Assembly (NCBI RefSeq): GCF_038502225.1
Contig: NC_091293.1
Location: 15,599,507 to 15,663,506 of the forward strand
Direction: 5' to 3'
Length of the DNA stretch: 64,000 bases
Origin: Cherax quadricarinatus
Lineage: Eukaryota > Arthropoda > Malacostraca > Decapoda > Parastacidae
Each line of letters opens with the position of its first letter. The stretch's first letter is position 1. Positions 1-11,122 of this stretch are shown piece by piece. Below the pieces are notes generated by a model, which worked only from the letters and a program-made list of their open reading frames with translations, was not told where the DNA came from and did no database searches. A program made the position numbers and the translations under genes.

Positions 1-597
1 ATGTTGTGGTTACATCCGTCAGATGATGCAGTGCTCACAGTCCTCTCATGATGTTGTGGTTACATCCGTCAGATGATGCAGTGCTCACAGTCCTCTCATG
101 ATGTTGTGGTTACATCCGTCAGATGATGCTGTGTTCACAGTCCTCTCATGATGTTGTGGTTACATCCGTCAGATGATGCTGTGCTCACAGTCCTCTCATG
201 ATGTTGTGGTTACATCCGTCAGATGATGCTGTGTTCACAGTCCTCTCATGATGTTGTGGTTACATCCGTCAGATGATGCTGTGTTCACAGTCCTCTCATG
301 ATGTTGTGGTTACATCCGTCAGATGATGCTGTGCTCACAGTCCTCTCATGATGTTGTGGTTACATCCGTCAGATGATGCTGTGCTGACAGTCCTCTCATG
401 ATGTTGTGGTTACATCCGTCAGATGATGCTGTGCTGACAGTCCTCTCATGATGTTGTGGTTACATCCGTCAGATGATGCAGTGCTCACAGTCCTCTCATG
501 ATGTTGTGGTTACATCCGTCAGATGATGCTGTGCTCACAGTCCTCTCATGATGTTGTGGTTACATCCGTCAGATGATGCTGTGTTCACAGTCCTCCA
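1..597. repeat. Minisatellite, 50-bp unit, about 12 copies
   Basis: The unit beginning ATGTTGTGGTTACATCCGTC recurs every 50 bases from the first base of the window, so the array probably continues to the left. Copies differ at a few sites only (ATGCA/ATGCT, GTGCTC/GTGTTC/GTGCTG). No protein-coding meaning is evident. Confidence 0.97.
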
Positions 598-652
598 TAC
601 AATGATGGCCTCATTAAGACCATATTCGTCACTTATTATGATATAATTATTA

Positions 653-770
653 TTGCTACTGCTACTACTCTCATTGTTTTCATTATTATTATTATTATTA
701 TTAGTAGTAGTAGTAGTCATAAAAGTAGTAGTAGTAGTAGTAGTCATAAAAGTAGTAGTAGTAGTCATAA

Positions 771-832
<62 letters not shown>

Positions 833-1012
833 TAATAGTAATAGCATTAGGTAGTATAGTAGTAGTAGTGTAGCTGCTGTATGGTACTAATATTACTAGT
901 AATGGTATTCTAGTAGCATTGTAGTAGTACTACTAGTAACAATAGTAGGTTAATAGTGTAGTAGTACTACTACTACTAGTGGTTCTAGTAGCACCAGTAA
1001 TAATAGTATTAG
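653..1012. repeat. (AGT)n / (ATT)n trinucleotide array, decaying to the right
   Basis: An ATT run is followed by pure AGT/GTA repeats to about 835. After that come interrupted TAGTAGTA tracts with scattered substitutions to about 1012. Open frames here are poly-Val or poly-Ser/Asn artefacts. Confidence 0.95.
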
Positions 1013-1091
1013 TAGTATTTCTATAGTATTTCTATTTTTTTTAAGATTTCATATGAAGTATAGTCAGAGAATTTTCTGAAGTGTGATGTCT

Positions 1092-1290
1092 GTAATTTCG
1101 TGACTCAAGTGGTAGCGCCGTCGGATCACATCTGAAGGCTCGATCCCCGGCACGAGACGAAACATTGAGAATGATTCCTTATACCTGTTGCCTCTGTTCA
1201 CCTTGCAGGTAGTAGGTACCTAAGTGTTATGCAACGGCAGTGGGGTCGCATCTTGGGAGAGAGGATGAAAGATCACAATTGTAATAAGCT
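1092..1290 (+). repeat. tRNA-derived SINE (crustacean type), diverged
   Basis: The sequence has a B-box-like GGCTCGATCCCCGG at about 1137, then the body CGAAACATTGAGAATG...CCTTATACCTGTTGCC...CTGTTCACCTTGCAGG...GTAGGTACCTAAGTG and GGGGTCGCATCTTGGG. The same order of blocks occurs at 26118-26412 and, inverted, at 26905-27052. This is the layout of a tRNA-headed SINE. The A box is degenerate. Confidence 0.75.
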
Positions 1291-1649
1291 TTGCAATGTT
1301 GCTACTATTGCTACTACTACTGCATCTACTAATACTACTACGTCAAACTACTTTATTGTAGTGTACAGGCCCAGTGTTATAATTCCCAACAGCTGATGTG
1401 TCACTGTTGAATTGGGAGAGCGTAAAGTGAGTGTCGGATGCGGCCGGATACTCTCCTCCCGGCCTGTAGATATCCAGGCTTCAAAACACGATAACACTTC
1501 TAAGTTCTGGCCTCTAGGTCTGTTTTCTCTGTGTTTGTAAATGTCAGACCCAAGCGACCGCCTTCGATGCTGGATTCTGGGTATGTCTTCTTTGTTTCTG
1601 TAGATATTTAGGTGGATGACACTGTAAGAAATATTGGTTGTACGTGGTA

Positions 1650-2245
1650 TATGAAGGCGGTAGTGGAGGTGGTGCAGGTGGTGGTGGAGGTGGTGATGGA
1701 GGTGATGGTAGTGATGGAGGTGGAGGTGGAGGTGGTGGTAGTCATGGAGGTGGTGATGGAGGTGGTAATGGAGGTGGTGATGGATGTGGTGGTGGAGGTG
1801 GAGGTGATGGTGGAGGTGGTGGTGGAGGTGGTAGTAGAGGTGGTGGTGGAGGTGGTGATGGAGGTGGTGATGGAGGTGATGGTAGTGATGGAGGTGATGG
1901 TAGTGATGGAGGTGGAGGTGGAGGTGGTGGTGGAGGTGGTGATGGAGGTGGTGATGGAGGTGGAGGTGAAGGTGGAGGTGGTGGTGGAGGTGGTAGTAGA
2001 AATGGTGGTGGTGATAGTAGAAGTGGTGGTGCAGGTGATGGTGTAGGTGGTGGTGGTGGTGCAGGCGGTGCCACGTGGTGGAGATGGTAGTAGAATTGGT
2101 GGTGGTGTAGGTGATAGTGGAGGTGGTAGGTTAGGTTAGGTGGTAGTGGTGGCGGTGGTGGTGGTGGTGGTGGTGGTGGTGGTGGTGGTGGTGGTGGTGG
2201 TGGTGGTGGTGGTGGTGGTGGTGGTGGTGGTGGTGGTGGTGGTGT
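1650..2245. repeat. GGT/GGA-rich trinucleotide array ending in pure (GGT)n
   Basis: Mixed GGTGGA, GATGGA and GGTAGT triplets run to about 2140. About 100 bases of near-pure GGT follow. All three frames on each strand stay open as poly-Gly/Val/Glu or poly-Pro, which reflects composition and not a gene. Confidence 0.95.
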
Positions 2246-2259
2246 TGCTATATATAGTG

Positions 2260-3370
2260 TAGTATCCTCTATATGTAGCAACATAACCACAGACGGAACA
2301 AAATCCTGAGCTCATCTTGCTTCATATTTCATTTCATCTAACTGTCCATCTTTATACAGGATATATGCACCCTGAAATGTATATATACACTGAGTGTATG
2401 TATACTACTTTAGGGATTAAGGTATTCATGACCTGTGGTGAATAGATAATATGCAGCCTTAATGACCATCGTGTGGTCGATAGGCTTTAAAAGCTCCATT
2501 AACCAACCAGTCACCATTGTCTTTTTTTCCTGGCGAAACCCAAATAAATTTAACCACGCTGGATCTCTCCTCTGGAGACCAGGCGCTGGAGCAAATTTCA
2601 ACACCGCTGTCAATCATGGTACTCCAACTCTCCCTCCTAGACGTATCCTTACTGGGAAATTATCTTCCAGAACCCGTGGTTACAAGGAACTCTCCCTCCT
2701 GGAACTCTCTTCGTTTCCAGAACCTATTTTCCCCCAGAAGGACTCACTATGAGTTCCACATCCTGGCACTGTCTTCACCTGGAGCCTGTTGCGTCCTCTG
2801 CTCAAACCCAATATCAATAATTAATATATGTATATATTTTCCTTTCATTTAATTTTATATTGTGAAGATCTTCATTAGATAGCTAAAATGGAGATGTTCC
2901 TCGTTATATTATTATTTGCCCTTATATACTTAGCTATGTCATAAAGTAGGATATTACATATAATGGTGCTCACTGTTCGAGAGTTAGCTAACTATCGGCT
3001 AGCTTGTTTACTTGCCGGTGTCTCTGCCGTACTACTGTGAGTCACATCATCACACCCAATGTTGGTTCAGCTAACTGAATCTGCCTTTTGGCCCTTTTGT
3101 GTTACTCTGTGGTCGGTATTATTCCAAGCTGGGCTGAATGAAGATAGTACTAAGTCTAAGCCTATCATTTTGATTTCTCCATATTAATATATCGGTTTAA
3201 AGAGATTCTTATAGTTAATGCAGTTAAAGGAATATGTGCATACCAAGAGAAGTGTAGGAGTTTGACTCCTTATTTATGACCAATCTTTTAACTTTGTACA
3301 CATACATTCTGCAAGACAACTTTACTTGTAAAGGTCATAAATTTTATAGTTATTTGGTTTGTAATCCCGA
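2260..3370. other. Interval with no recognised gene; one short dispersed repeat
   Basis: This stretch is AT-rich with only short open frames. At about 2412-2515 it carries a short repeat (GCAGCCTTAATGACC...GATAGGCTTTAAAAGC...CCAACC). A diverged copy occurs at about 31073-31175, with the same block order. I recognise nothing else here. Confidence 0.6.
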
Positions 3371-3379
3371 ATTCTTATA

Positions 3380-3945
3380 TTACAACTTATTACAAAACCA
3401 GAAAACAGGCCAACTGTTAGACGGGGATAAATCACCTAACTCTCTACCATGCTCTGGAGACGTTTTAAGAAGATGTGTTTTGTAACGGAGCCACCTTCCT
3501 GGGTTAGTGCTTACAAATTCTTCCTTTGGAACTATTTTTCCCCAGTCAATAGATATCGTATACCCTATCATGGTTTCTTGCCTCATATGCTCTCCTGAAG
3601 AATGTCAATCAGTTTGTCAGGTAGGGGCAACCTTTCTTGAATCGAGTTAAGACACAGTAATCAAATCATGCTCATCAAGATAGTTTCTTGTTACTGTATA
3701 TGAACTATTGTTGATTCTAGTAATTTGCCTACTAATGTTGTTAAACTTATCGGGCGATAACTTGATGGTATGGCCTTATCTCTGGTTTGAAGAAATTAAT
3801 TACATTAGCCATCTTCTTCATTTCCGGCATAACACTCATTTTCAGTTATATATATTAAAGAGGCTAATTTGAAGGTTATTAAGTTCCATCTGACACTCTT
3901 GAAGTTCCCTTGAGAATTGCTTGTCGGGGCCAGCGGCAGCAGGGA
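3380..3945 (-). pseudogene. Decayed non-LTR reverse transcriptase (CR1-like) fragment
   Basis: Read on the minus strand across several frameshifts and stops, the segment keeps the order of a LINE RT. It has a GPDKQFSRELQECQ-like block (compare GPDxISxxVLKEC), then the YRP/SLTxLVGKLLES region, then YLDEHDLI and a SIDWGK block where YLDxxKAFD is expected. The frame is destroyed, so this is a fossil. Assignment rests on motif order only; CR1-like is the best guess. Confidence 0.5.
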
Positions 3946-4496
3946 ATGAATGGTATTAAACTGAAATGCTGAAACCAGGTAAGGCTATGATAATGGAGTA
4001 GTTGGTGTGTTTGTTCAATACATGAATGAATGAATGACACCAGTAGACTGGAACGAGATTATGTAAAGCTCTTCCGTACAAAGCGACAAGGCTCAGAAGA
4101 CAGTAAAAGAATTATAGAGAAAAAAGTCTGCTGAGTATACCAGTTCTAGGGTGTTGATTAATTGCATTTATTAGAATGGGGAGACAAGGGAGAGGATGAA
4201 AGGATAGCGGGATTCAGAAAAAAGAAGTGGGTGTGGGTTAAGCGTTGTACAGAAACAGAAAAGGAAGACCTTTGTTTCATTTATAAATTTAAAAAAAAAA
4301 TAAATAAATAACAGAATGAAGAGATAGATGATGTGATTGTGTTGCAAATATCTGGTATATAACGGAAGTTGGTGGAAGTTGCAAAGCCATTTTATGAGAA
4401 GAACGAGACTCAGGTTAGGGTATGTAGGAAAGAAGGTAAAATGCTTTTTAGCAAAAGTTAATAAGATCTGTGAGCAAGAAAGATGTATCGATGAAT

Positions 4497-4646
4497 ACAC
4501 AAATAACCCGCAAGTAGGAGAGTGAAACTTGTGACGACGTTTCGGTTCAGCATGGACCATTAACTATAGTCGTGTGACTAGTTAATGGTCCAAGCCGGTC
4601 CGAAACGTCTTACTAAGTTTCATTCTCCTACGTGCGGGTTATTTGT
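4497..4646. repeat. Palindrome of two Penelope-type terminal repeats (GAAACGTC core)
   Basis: Two arms of about 68 bases (4497-4565 and 4579-4646) are inverted copies. Each contains TTAATGGTCC, a short hairpin and CCGAAACGTC, followed by CAAGTTTC or AAGTTTCATTCTCC. The hairpin-then-GAAACGTC arrangement resembles the hammerhead-ribozyme core in Penelope-like element terminal repeats. The CTGATGA box is replaced by a diverged sequence, so activity is doubtful. A single-arm copy of this family lies at 41237-41337. Confidence 0.7.
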
Positions 4647-4954
4647 ATAATGTTCCAGTCACGGTATTGTTCCATTTCATTCTTTATGTAGCTACAAGTG
4701 ATTCCTTTTTCTGTAGAGAACTTATCCCATGTATAAAACCCAGACTCACGGAGCTGATTACATCAATAGCTACGTGCACACCCGCCGCTCCAGATTAGGA
4801 TGGAAAACAAGCTTGGACAATCCCCTACCTCAGTGTGACACAGTGCAGGGGAGACGACGGATTCCCTGGCTCAGTGTGTACACACCAACGACACACTACG
4901 CGTATCTGTGTCTGGTGGAGGGAGACTCCGTTCGCGGAGTCTGCTAAAAGTGAG

Positions 4955-5245
4955 TGAACCTGGTAACCGTCATTCAAGAGGTGGGGCCAAGAGCTGAGAA
5001 ACGACATCTCAGCCAGAAATAGGGAGGTGAGTGCCTAGTGTGTAGTGATGTGACCAAATGCCTGAGGATAATTCCTAATGGAAATCACATTAGTTACACT
5101 TACACAAATAACACAGAAGAATGCCACAGTCTGAGGGTGGTCAGAAAGTGGTATAACCTGGACGTAAAAGTAGTGTAGACAAGCTCCATGAATAATTTTA
5201 AGAATAGATGTGATATTGCCTATGAGGCTAACAGGAGGTAAACCC
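4955..5245 (+). pseudogene. CR1-type LINE 3' remnant
   Basis: Plus-strand translation of about 5100-5240 gives a degenerate form of the CR1 C-terminus seen at 58106-59641. RVVRKWYNLDVKVV matches RVVSKWNSLGSDVV, and SMNNFKNRCDIAYE matches SIHSFKQRYDKAHG. At 4975-5000 the block AGAGGTGGGGCCAAGAGCTG resembles the LINE 3' untranslated sequence. No open frame survives. Confidence 0.55.
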
Positions 5246-5310
5246 AGCAAGTGGCAAGAGGCAGAGCAAGGAGCGGAGTATACCTGGAGAGAGTTCCGGG
5301 GATCAAACCA

Positions 5311-5396
5311 TACCACGGGTGGGGTTTGAACCCGCGGTCAAAGAGTCTCAAAACTCCAGACCATCGCGTTAGCCACTGGGCCAGCTAGCTTCAATA
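5311..5396 (-). repeat. tRNA-derived SINE head
   Basis: On the minus strand an A box (TGGCCCAGTGGC, about 5372-5383) and a B box (GGTTCAAACCCC, about 5321-5332) are spaced as in a tRNA gene. Flanking CTAGC and TGGTATGGTTTG match the copy at 5491-5607. The presence of at least two near-identical heads plus a shared non-tRNA tail argues for a SINE and not a functional tRNA. Confidence 0.75.
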
Positions 5397-5490
5397 AGAT
5401 TTGTCTGTAAAAACTTGCATTTGTGGGCACAGTGGTACCTATGCTAACCTTCCAATGGTGTAGAAATATATCTAGTTGAACGAATGTTAT

Positions 5491-5607
5491 TGAAGCTAGC
5501 TGACCCAGTGGCTAACGCGACTGTCTGGAGTTTGAGACTCTCTGACCGCGGGTTCAAACCCCACCAGTGGTATGGTTTGCTTGCAATCGTGTCAGTACGA
5601 TTTCGTG
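5491..5607 (+). repeat. tRNA-derived SINE, second copy, opposite strand
   Basis: The A box (TGACCCAGTGGC, about 5501) and B box (GGTTCAAACCCC, about 5551) match the inverted copy 100 bases upstream. The tail GCAATCGTGTCAGTACGATTTCGTGAGTC also occurs, inverted, at about 24143-24180. The two heads face each other across a short unique stretch. Confidence 0.75.
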
Positions 5608-5935
5608 AGTCATGTTTCCGGGGGTCAACGCCACCGCGGCCCGATCTGTGACCAGGCCTCAGGTCTGTGACCAGGCCTCAGGTCTGTGACCAGGCCTCAG
5701 GTCTGTGACCAGGCCTCAGGTCTGTGACCAGGCCTCAGGTCTGTGACCAGGCCTCAGGTCTGTGACCAGGCCTCAGGTCTGTGACCAGGCCTCAGGTCTG
5801 TGACCAGGCCTCAGGTCTGTGACCAGGCCTCAGGTCTGTGACCAGGCCTCAGGTCTGTGACCAGGCCTCAGGTCTGTGACCAGGCCTGGTCACGACCCCT
5901 GCAACTACACATAGATAAGTACAGGTACCTAGAAA
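5608..5935 (-). repeat. 19-bp minisatellite (about 13 copies) inside a LINE 3'-end fragment
   Basis: From 5643 to about 5888 the unit CAGGCCTCAGGTCTGTGAC repeats every 19 bases with almost no variation. The left flank CCGGGGGTCAACGCCACCGC and GGCCCGATCTGTGACC match the 3' end of the LINE at 6722-9322 (CCGGGGATCAACGCCCCCGC, GGCCCGGTCCATGACC). The array therefore seems to have grown from that LINE end. The right flank GACCCCTGCAACTACACATA resembles the CR1 3' tail. Confidence 0.85.
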
Positions 5936-5939
5936 TGAA

Positions 5940-6715
5940 TACATGTTCTCATGTTCTCGGAAATCATTTGTATGATTAGTGTATTTATCATTAGGATACA
6001 TATAATTAGTATCTGATGATGAATAACGCTAGAAAAAGATATTTTGTGTGGTATTCTGAAGGTTTCTTTAGTGTCGAGTTACGTCAAGGCTGCAGTGAGT
6101 GGTGGTGAGGGAAGTATGCAGCTGATCAGAAGTAAACTGGAGGCGTTACATCGGGTGGTGGTTAGGACAGTTGGTTACACTTCTATTGGAGATATGACCA
6201 CGAGACTTCAAACAAGGCAGGAAAAACGTTGCTTACATGTATACGAAAATGTACAGTCACGAAGGCATAAACTACATCACCTCAATCAAGTGCGCCGCTT
6301 TGAAGAAGTGAATCAAAGTGTCGACGATGCTTTGATGATCGTCATGGAGGGGAAGTGTCAGCTGCAAAAGAAAAGTGGTTCCGTTAATAGAGACGAAGGT
6401 GAGGGCGACGAAGGTGTAAGGATAAGTGGGATGGAGAGGACTCTGCTGTAGAGACGTTTCGGAAATTGGTCAGGAGGCGGGTCTCCTGACGGCGATTAGA
6501 ATGGAGGGAGGAAGGCCAGTCCGCATTGGTAGGTTTGAACTTAAAGTAATTACCTAGGTTGGTAAACTGACGGAAGGTGTAGTGATATCTTCTCCAAAGA
6601 TAGCAGTGGTCCCAAAATGAATAAAATTTTAATAATCTCAATTTTCAAAAGGGGTGGACGGGTAAGCAGGTGGAAGGCCTCGGTCAGATGACCAAAAAGC
6701 TTTAGTGTCATCATA
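5940..6715. other. Interval with no recognised gene
   Basis: A single 135-codon open frame occurs on the plus strand (6044-6451), with a basic/acidic composition and no family I recognise. Its surroundings are old repeats and I see no splice or homology support, so I do not call it a gene. The rest shows only short frames. Confidence 0.5.
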
Positions 6716-6721
6716 TGACTA

Positions 6722-9322
6722 CCTGGAGGTTACCTGGAGGTTATTCCGGGGATCAACGCCCCCGCGGCCCGGTCCATGACCAGGCCTCCCGATGGATCAG
6801 GGTCTGATCAACTAGGCTGTTACTGCTGGCCGCACGCAGTCCGACGTACGAGCCACAGCCCGGCTGATCCGGCACTGACTTTAGGTATCTGTCCAGCTCT
6901 CTCTTGAAGGCAGCCAGGGGTTTATTGGCAATTCCCCTAATGCTTGATGGGAGGCTGTTGAACAGTTTTGGGCCCCGGACACTTATGGTGTTTTCTCTTA
7001 GTGTACCAATGGCGCCCCTACTTTTTATTGGCGGCATTTTGCATCGCCTGCCCAGTCTTTTACTTTCGTAGGGAGTGATTTCTGTGTGCAGATTTGGGAC
7101 CATTCCTTCCAAGATTTTCCAAGTGTAGATTATGATATATCTCTCCCTCCTGCGTTCCAACGAGTACAAGTCAAGTGCTTCCAAGCGTTCCCAGTAGTTA
7201 AGGTGCTTGACAGAACTTATACGTGCAGTAAAGGATCTCTGTACACTCTCTAGATCTGCGATTTCACCTGCTTTGAATGGAGGTGTTAATGTACAGCAGT
7301 ATTCCAGCCTAGAGAGAACAAGTGATTTGAAAAGGATCATCATGGGCTTGGCATCTCTCGTTTTGAAAGTTCTCATTATCCATCCTATCATTTTCTTTGC
7401 ACGTGCGATCGTGGCACTGTTGTGATCCTTGAAAGTGAGATCCTCAGACATTACTACTCCCAGGTCCCTTACATTATTTTTCCGCTCTATTGTATGGCCG
7501 GAGTCAGTAGTATACTCTGTTCTAGTTATTATCTCCTTCAGTTGTCCATAACGGAGTAGTTGGAATTTGTCCTCATTGAACATCATATTGTTTACCGTTG
7601 CCCACTGGAAAACTTTGTTTATATCTTCTTGGAGGTTAACCGCGTCCTCATCAGATGACAGCCTCATGCAGATCCTAGTATCATCCGCAAAGGATGATAC
7701 GGTGCTGTGGTGTATATCTCTGTTTATGTCTGATATGAGGATAAGGAATAAGATGGGGGCGAGTACTGTGCCTCTGTGGAACAGAGCTCTTCACTATGGC
7801 AGCCTCCGATTTAACTCTGTTGACCACTACTCTTTGTGTTCGATTTGTTAGGAAGTTGAAGATCCATCTGCCCACTTTCCCAGTTATTTCTTTAGCACGT
7901 ATTTTATGGGCTATTACGCCATGATCGCATTTGTCAAATGCTTTTGCAAAGTCTGTGTAAATTACATCTGCATTCTGATTTTCTTCCAGTGCATCCAAGG
8001 CCATGTCATAATGATCCAGTAGTTGTGAGAGGCAGGAGCGACCTGCCCTGAACCCATGTTGCCCTGGATTGTGCAGATTTTGGGAATCCAGGTGATTTGC
8101 AATCCTGCTTCTTAGCACTCTTTCAAAGATTTTTATGATGTGGGACGTCAGAGCTATTGGTCTATAGTTCTTAGCTAATGCTTTGCTGCCACCTTTATGG
8201 AGTGGGGCTATATCCGTTGTTTTAAGTGACTGTGGAATTTCACCCATGTCCAAGCTCCTTCTCCATAGTGTACTTAGGGCACGCGAGAGGGGTTTCTTGC
8301 AGTTCTTAATGAAAACAGAGTTCCACGAGTCTGGGCCCGGGGCTGAGTGCATAGGCATGTTGTCAATGGCTTTTTCGAAATCTATCGGAGTTAGGGTAAT
8401 GTCGGAAATCTGGCATACATTTATGGAGTTTTGAGGCTCATTCATGAAGAAATCATTAGGGTCGTCGATCCTCAAACCGATTAATGGTTCACTAAACACA
8501 GAGTCGTACTGGGATTCCAATATTTCACTCATTTCCTTGTTGTCGTCTGTGTAAGTCCCATCCTGTCTGAGTAAGGGCCCGATACTAGATGTGGTATTTG
8601 CCTTGTTTTTGGCATATGAAAAGAAATATTTTGAATTTCTTTCAATTTCACTAATAGCTTTAAGCTCCTCCTGCCTCTCCTGGTTCCTGTAAGAGTCATT
8701 TAACTTAAGTTCGATAGTTTCCACTTCCCTGGTCAGCGCCTCCTTTCGTGTATCAGATATTCTAGCACTCCTGAGGAGCTCAGTGACTCTTCGTCGTCTT
8801 CTGTAGAGGGAGCGTCTTTTTCTCTCCAGTTTACTCCTGCTCTTCTTCTTTCTTAGGGGAATATGCCTAGAACATGCTTCGGCTACCAGGAAGTTGATCC
8901 TTTCAAGGCACTGGTTTGGATCCATGTCATTTAAGACATCTTCCCAACATGTTTCGTTTAGGACATGGTTTACCTGGTCCCAGTTGATGTTCTTGTTGTT
9001 GAAAATGTATTTTGTGAAGACACCTTCACAGGTACATGCATTCTGCTGTTCAGGACCCCTATGCATGTACGTCTGGACTTCGATTAGATTGTGATCGGAA
9101 TTAGTTGTTTTTGATATTCTTATGTCTCTTATCAGGTCCTCATTATTTGTGAAGATAAGGTCAAGTGTGTTTTCTAGTCTTGTTGGCTCCACTATCTGCT
9201 GGCTTAAGGTGTGTTTTTCGCAGAGACTTAGTAGCTCATGTGTGTGTGACCTTTCATCTGCGCTACCTCCGGGGATTGTTTCAGCTATAACATTACTAAG
9301 AACGATGTCAGGAAAAACTTGC
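6722..9322 (-). pseudogene. 5'-truncated LINE: endonuclease C-terminus plus reverse transcriptase, one frameshift
   Basis: On the minus strand the frame opens with the end of an apurinic-type endonuclease (TRLENTLDLIF about 9170, then SDHNLIEV). A basic linker follows (KSRSKLERKRRSLYRRRRR), then RT motifs LHKGG, YRPIALTS, QHGFRAGRSC, YTDFAKAFDKC and VPQ. A single extra base near 7773 shifts the frame. After it, reading continues with the LAPILF block, FADDTRI at about 7690, then a CR1/Jockey-like C-terminal region (LRYGQ, VRDLGVVMS, SRLEYC) to about 6753. The 3' end at 6722-6790 carries the CCCCGCGGGGGC block. The endonuclease N-terminus is missing, so this is a dead 5'-truncated copy. Confidence 0.9.
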
Positions 9323-9432
9323 TCTGTTTCCTGACGAAATTTACCTAACCTAACCAAAATGAATAGGTTATGGGATGAGACAAACACTATGTATCTCGTG
9401 CTCTTGTAGCATTCAAAGCCAGGAGTGTCCAA

Positions 9433-9815
9433 ACCACTATTTCTTAGACGCCGTAACTCACAGCCATGTAAACCAAGACACTGACTGTTGAAGAGATGTT
9501 CGTTTCACCACGTAGTTAGATTGTTAGTTTTGAGGCCAATTCGACTGCACCAGGGTTATCAAGCGTACACCTTCCCTGTACACTAACAACAAGAATACCT
9601 AAACCCCTAGAATTAGAGCGGAGGTAAACGCTCGGTTGCCGATTATGTCATGTGAGTCTGTGACGCCTGTCTAGATAACTCTCAGAGCAGACATGGAAGA
9701 AAAAGAAATGACAAAGCAACCCCGTTTCTTAGGTAATGCAAAATCTATGGCTCAGTTTATGGCGATGATTTTGCAAACTGAATCTGAGGAAACATCAACC
9801 GTCTATACAGTTGTA
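9433..9815. other. Interval with no recognised gene
   Basis: Sequence between the truncated LINE and the 18-bp minisatellite. It shows short frames only. The frame starting at 9693 runs straight into the minisatellite and gains its length from it. Confidence 0.5.
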
Positions 9816-9816
9816 T

Positions 9817-9985
9817 CTAATCATACACTTGTGCCCAATCATACACTTGTGCCCAATCATACACTTGTGCCCAATCATACACTTGTGCCCAATCATACAC
9901 TTGTGCCCAATCGTACACTTGTGCCCAATCATGCAATTGCACCCAATCATACCCTTATACCCAATCATTCTTCTCATCCTGGGGC
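9817..9985. repeat. 18-bp minisatellite, about 9 copies
   Basis: The unit AATCATACACTTGTGCCC repeats every 18 bases, with the last copies degenerate. As the unit is a multiple of three it keeps several frames open (TLVPNH repeated on the plus strand). I treat this as a repeat effect. Confidence 0.95.
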
Positions 9986-10528
9986 TTTCAGTGTATCGGT
10001 GGCGAATTAGTCGAAATAGCTGGTGATCCTCCTTTCCCCGGCCTAAATAGTTGTGGATCCACGTCCTACACATTTTGATTTTAGATGGATCCCAGGGCTC
10101 TATCTCTTCTTTCGCCAGGTTATCAACTCATGTCAATGCGATGCTTTACGCTTGACAGAGAAGCTGGAGTCTGACTACCAGGGGCGTGTAGCGGCTCAGA
10201 AGAAACTGCTGATGATGTTAAAGTGTGCTACAGGTCCGATGATTGACTGTTAACTTCCTGGCTGTCCTAATGCCATACTGAAGTTTAAGTTGAGACCTGC
10301 GTAATAGGAGGCACATTTGCTTCCATCTTCAGTGTCTCAACCCTGGTGCTTCGTAGTGCCCTAAGAGACTGGCACACTTGCGTCCTGGTCCACCTCCGCC
10401 CTTGTTGAAGCATTCACTTGTAAACCATAGTCTCATTTAAATCTTTTCAGGCTTTTTACACCGGCAATAAAGATTTTTCGTCTCCTCTCCAGTAGGTACC
10501 GGTAAAATAATGAAGGTCGCATCACTTA

Positions 10529-11122
10529 GGACACATTTCACCACGAGAACATAGTCCCGAAGAGCTGTTTGCTGAGTCTACCATTGTTTATTGTTTTCAT
10601 TAAAGATATTCTATATACAGCTTTCGTCCTGAGAACGATTAAATGCTTACTGTATACTGATGACTGGGCGCTGTGATATTCCTCGTCAATAGAGTATTTA
10701 AAAGCTGACAGTAGCCTGTGATAAGGAATTCAACGTGATTTTTTTTTCAGTTGAGCCTACAGTTAAAGTACAGGCCCAAGAGCATAGCTGAAGCCTAGAC
10801 AGGAATCGCACTGTCAAAAGAAAGTGTAACGTTAACGGATGTAGAAAGAGTAAAAATAACTGCGATACTCTTAATAGCTGAAAACTTAAAACCGCACTGC
10901 ATCTTCCTATGTTGGGCAGCTTCGAAAGGAATTTAAACTCTTCTAGTTAAAAACTGCGCGTTTGACGAGGAATATCACAGCGCCCAGTCATCAGTATATA
11001 GTAAGCATTTAATCGTTCTCAGGACGAAAGCTGTATACAGAATATCATTAGCGAAAACAATAAACAATGGTAGACTCAGCAAACATCTCTGCGGGACTAT
11101 GTTCTCGTGGTGAAATGTATCC
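10529..11122. repeat. Inverted pair of LINE reverse-transcriptase fragments
   Basis: Arms 10529-10689 (+) and 10962-11122 (-) are about 161 bases each and nearly identical, separated by about 272 bases. Translated outward, each arm gives a degenerate RT core: IVP, a LLSLPLFIVF block in place of the usual LSPLLF, NDILYTAF, then LLYTDDWAL (the YxDD motif). This is the pattern of a Jockey-group RT. Neither arm has a complete domain. The pair probably arose by inverted duplication of one insertion or by two insertions. Confidence 0.75.

Noticed and set aside
1..597. CRISPR-like regular repeat spacing
   Set aside because: Adjacent units are copies over their whole length, with no unique spacers, and the DNA is eukaryotic.
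1742..2290. Poly-Pro / poly-Gly frames
   Set aside because: Composition effect of GGT/GGA trinucleotide repeats.
2462..2852. Two overlapping 96- and 111-codon frames
   Set aside because: No family features, and the frames overlap each other. Likely chance.
5311..5570. tRNA genes
   Set aside because: A and B boxes are present, but the copies share a non-tRNA tail and occur as dispersed pairs. They are SINE heads.
6044..6451. 135-codon frame as a host gene
   Set aside because: No recognised motif, no splice or neighbour support. Left as unassigned.
9340..9360. CCTAACCTAACC as arthropod telomere repeat (also near 2129 and 14590)
   Set aside because: Only two TTAGG units each. No array.
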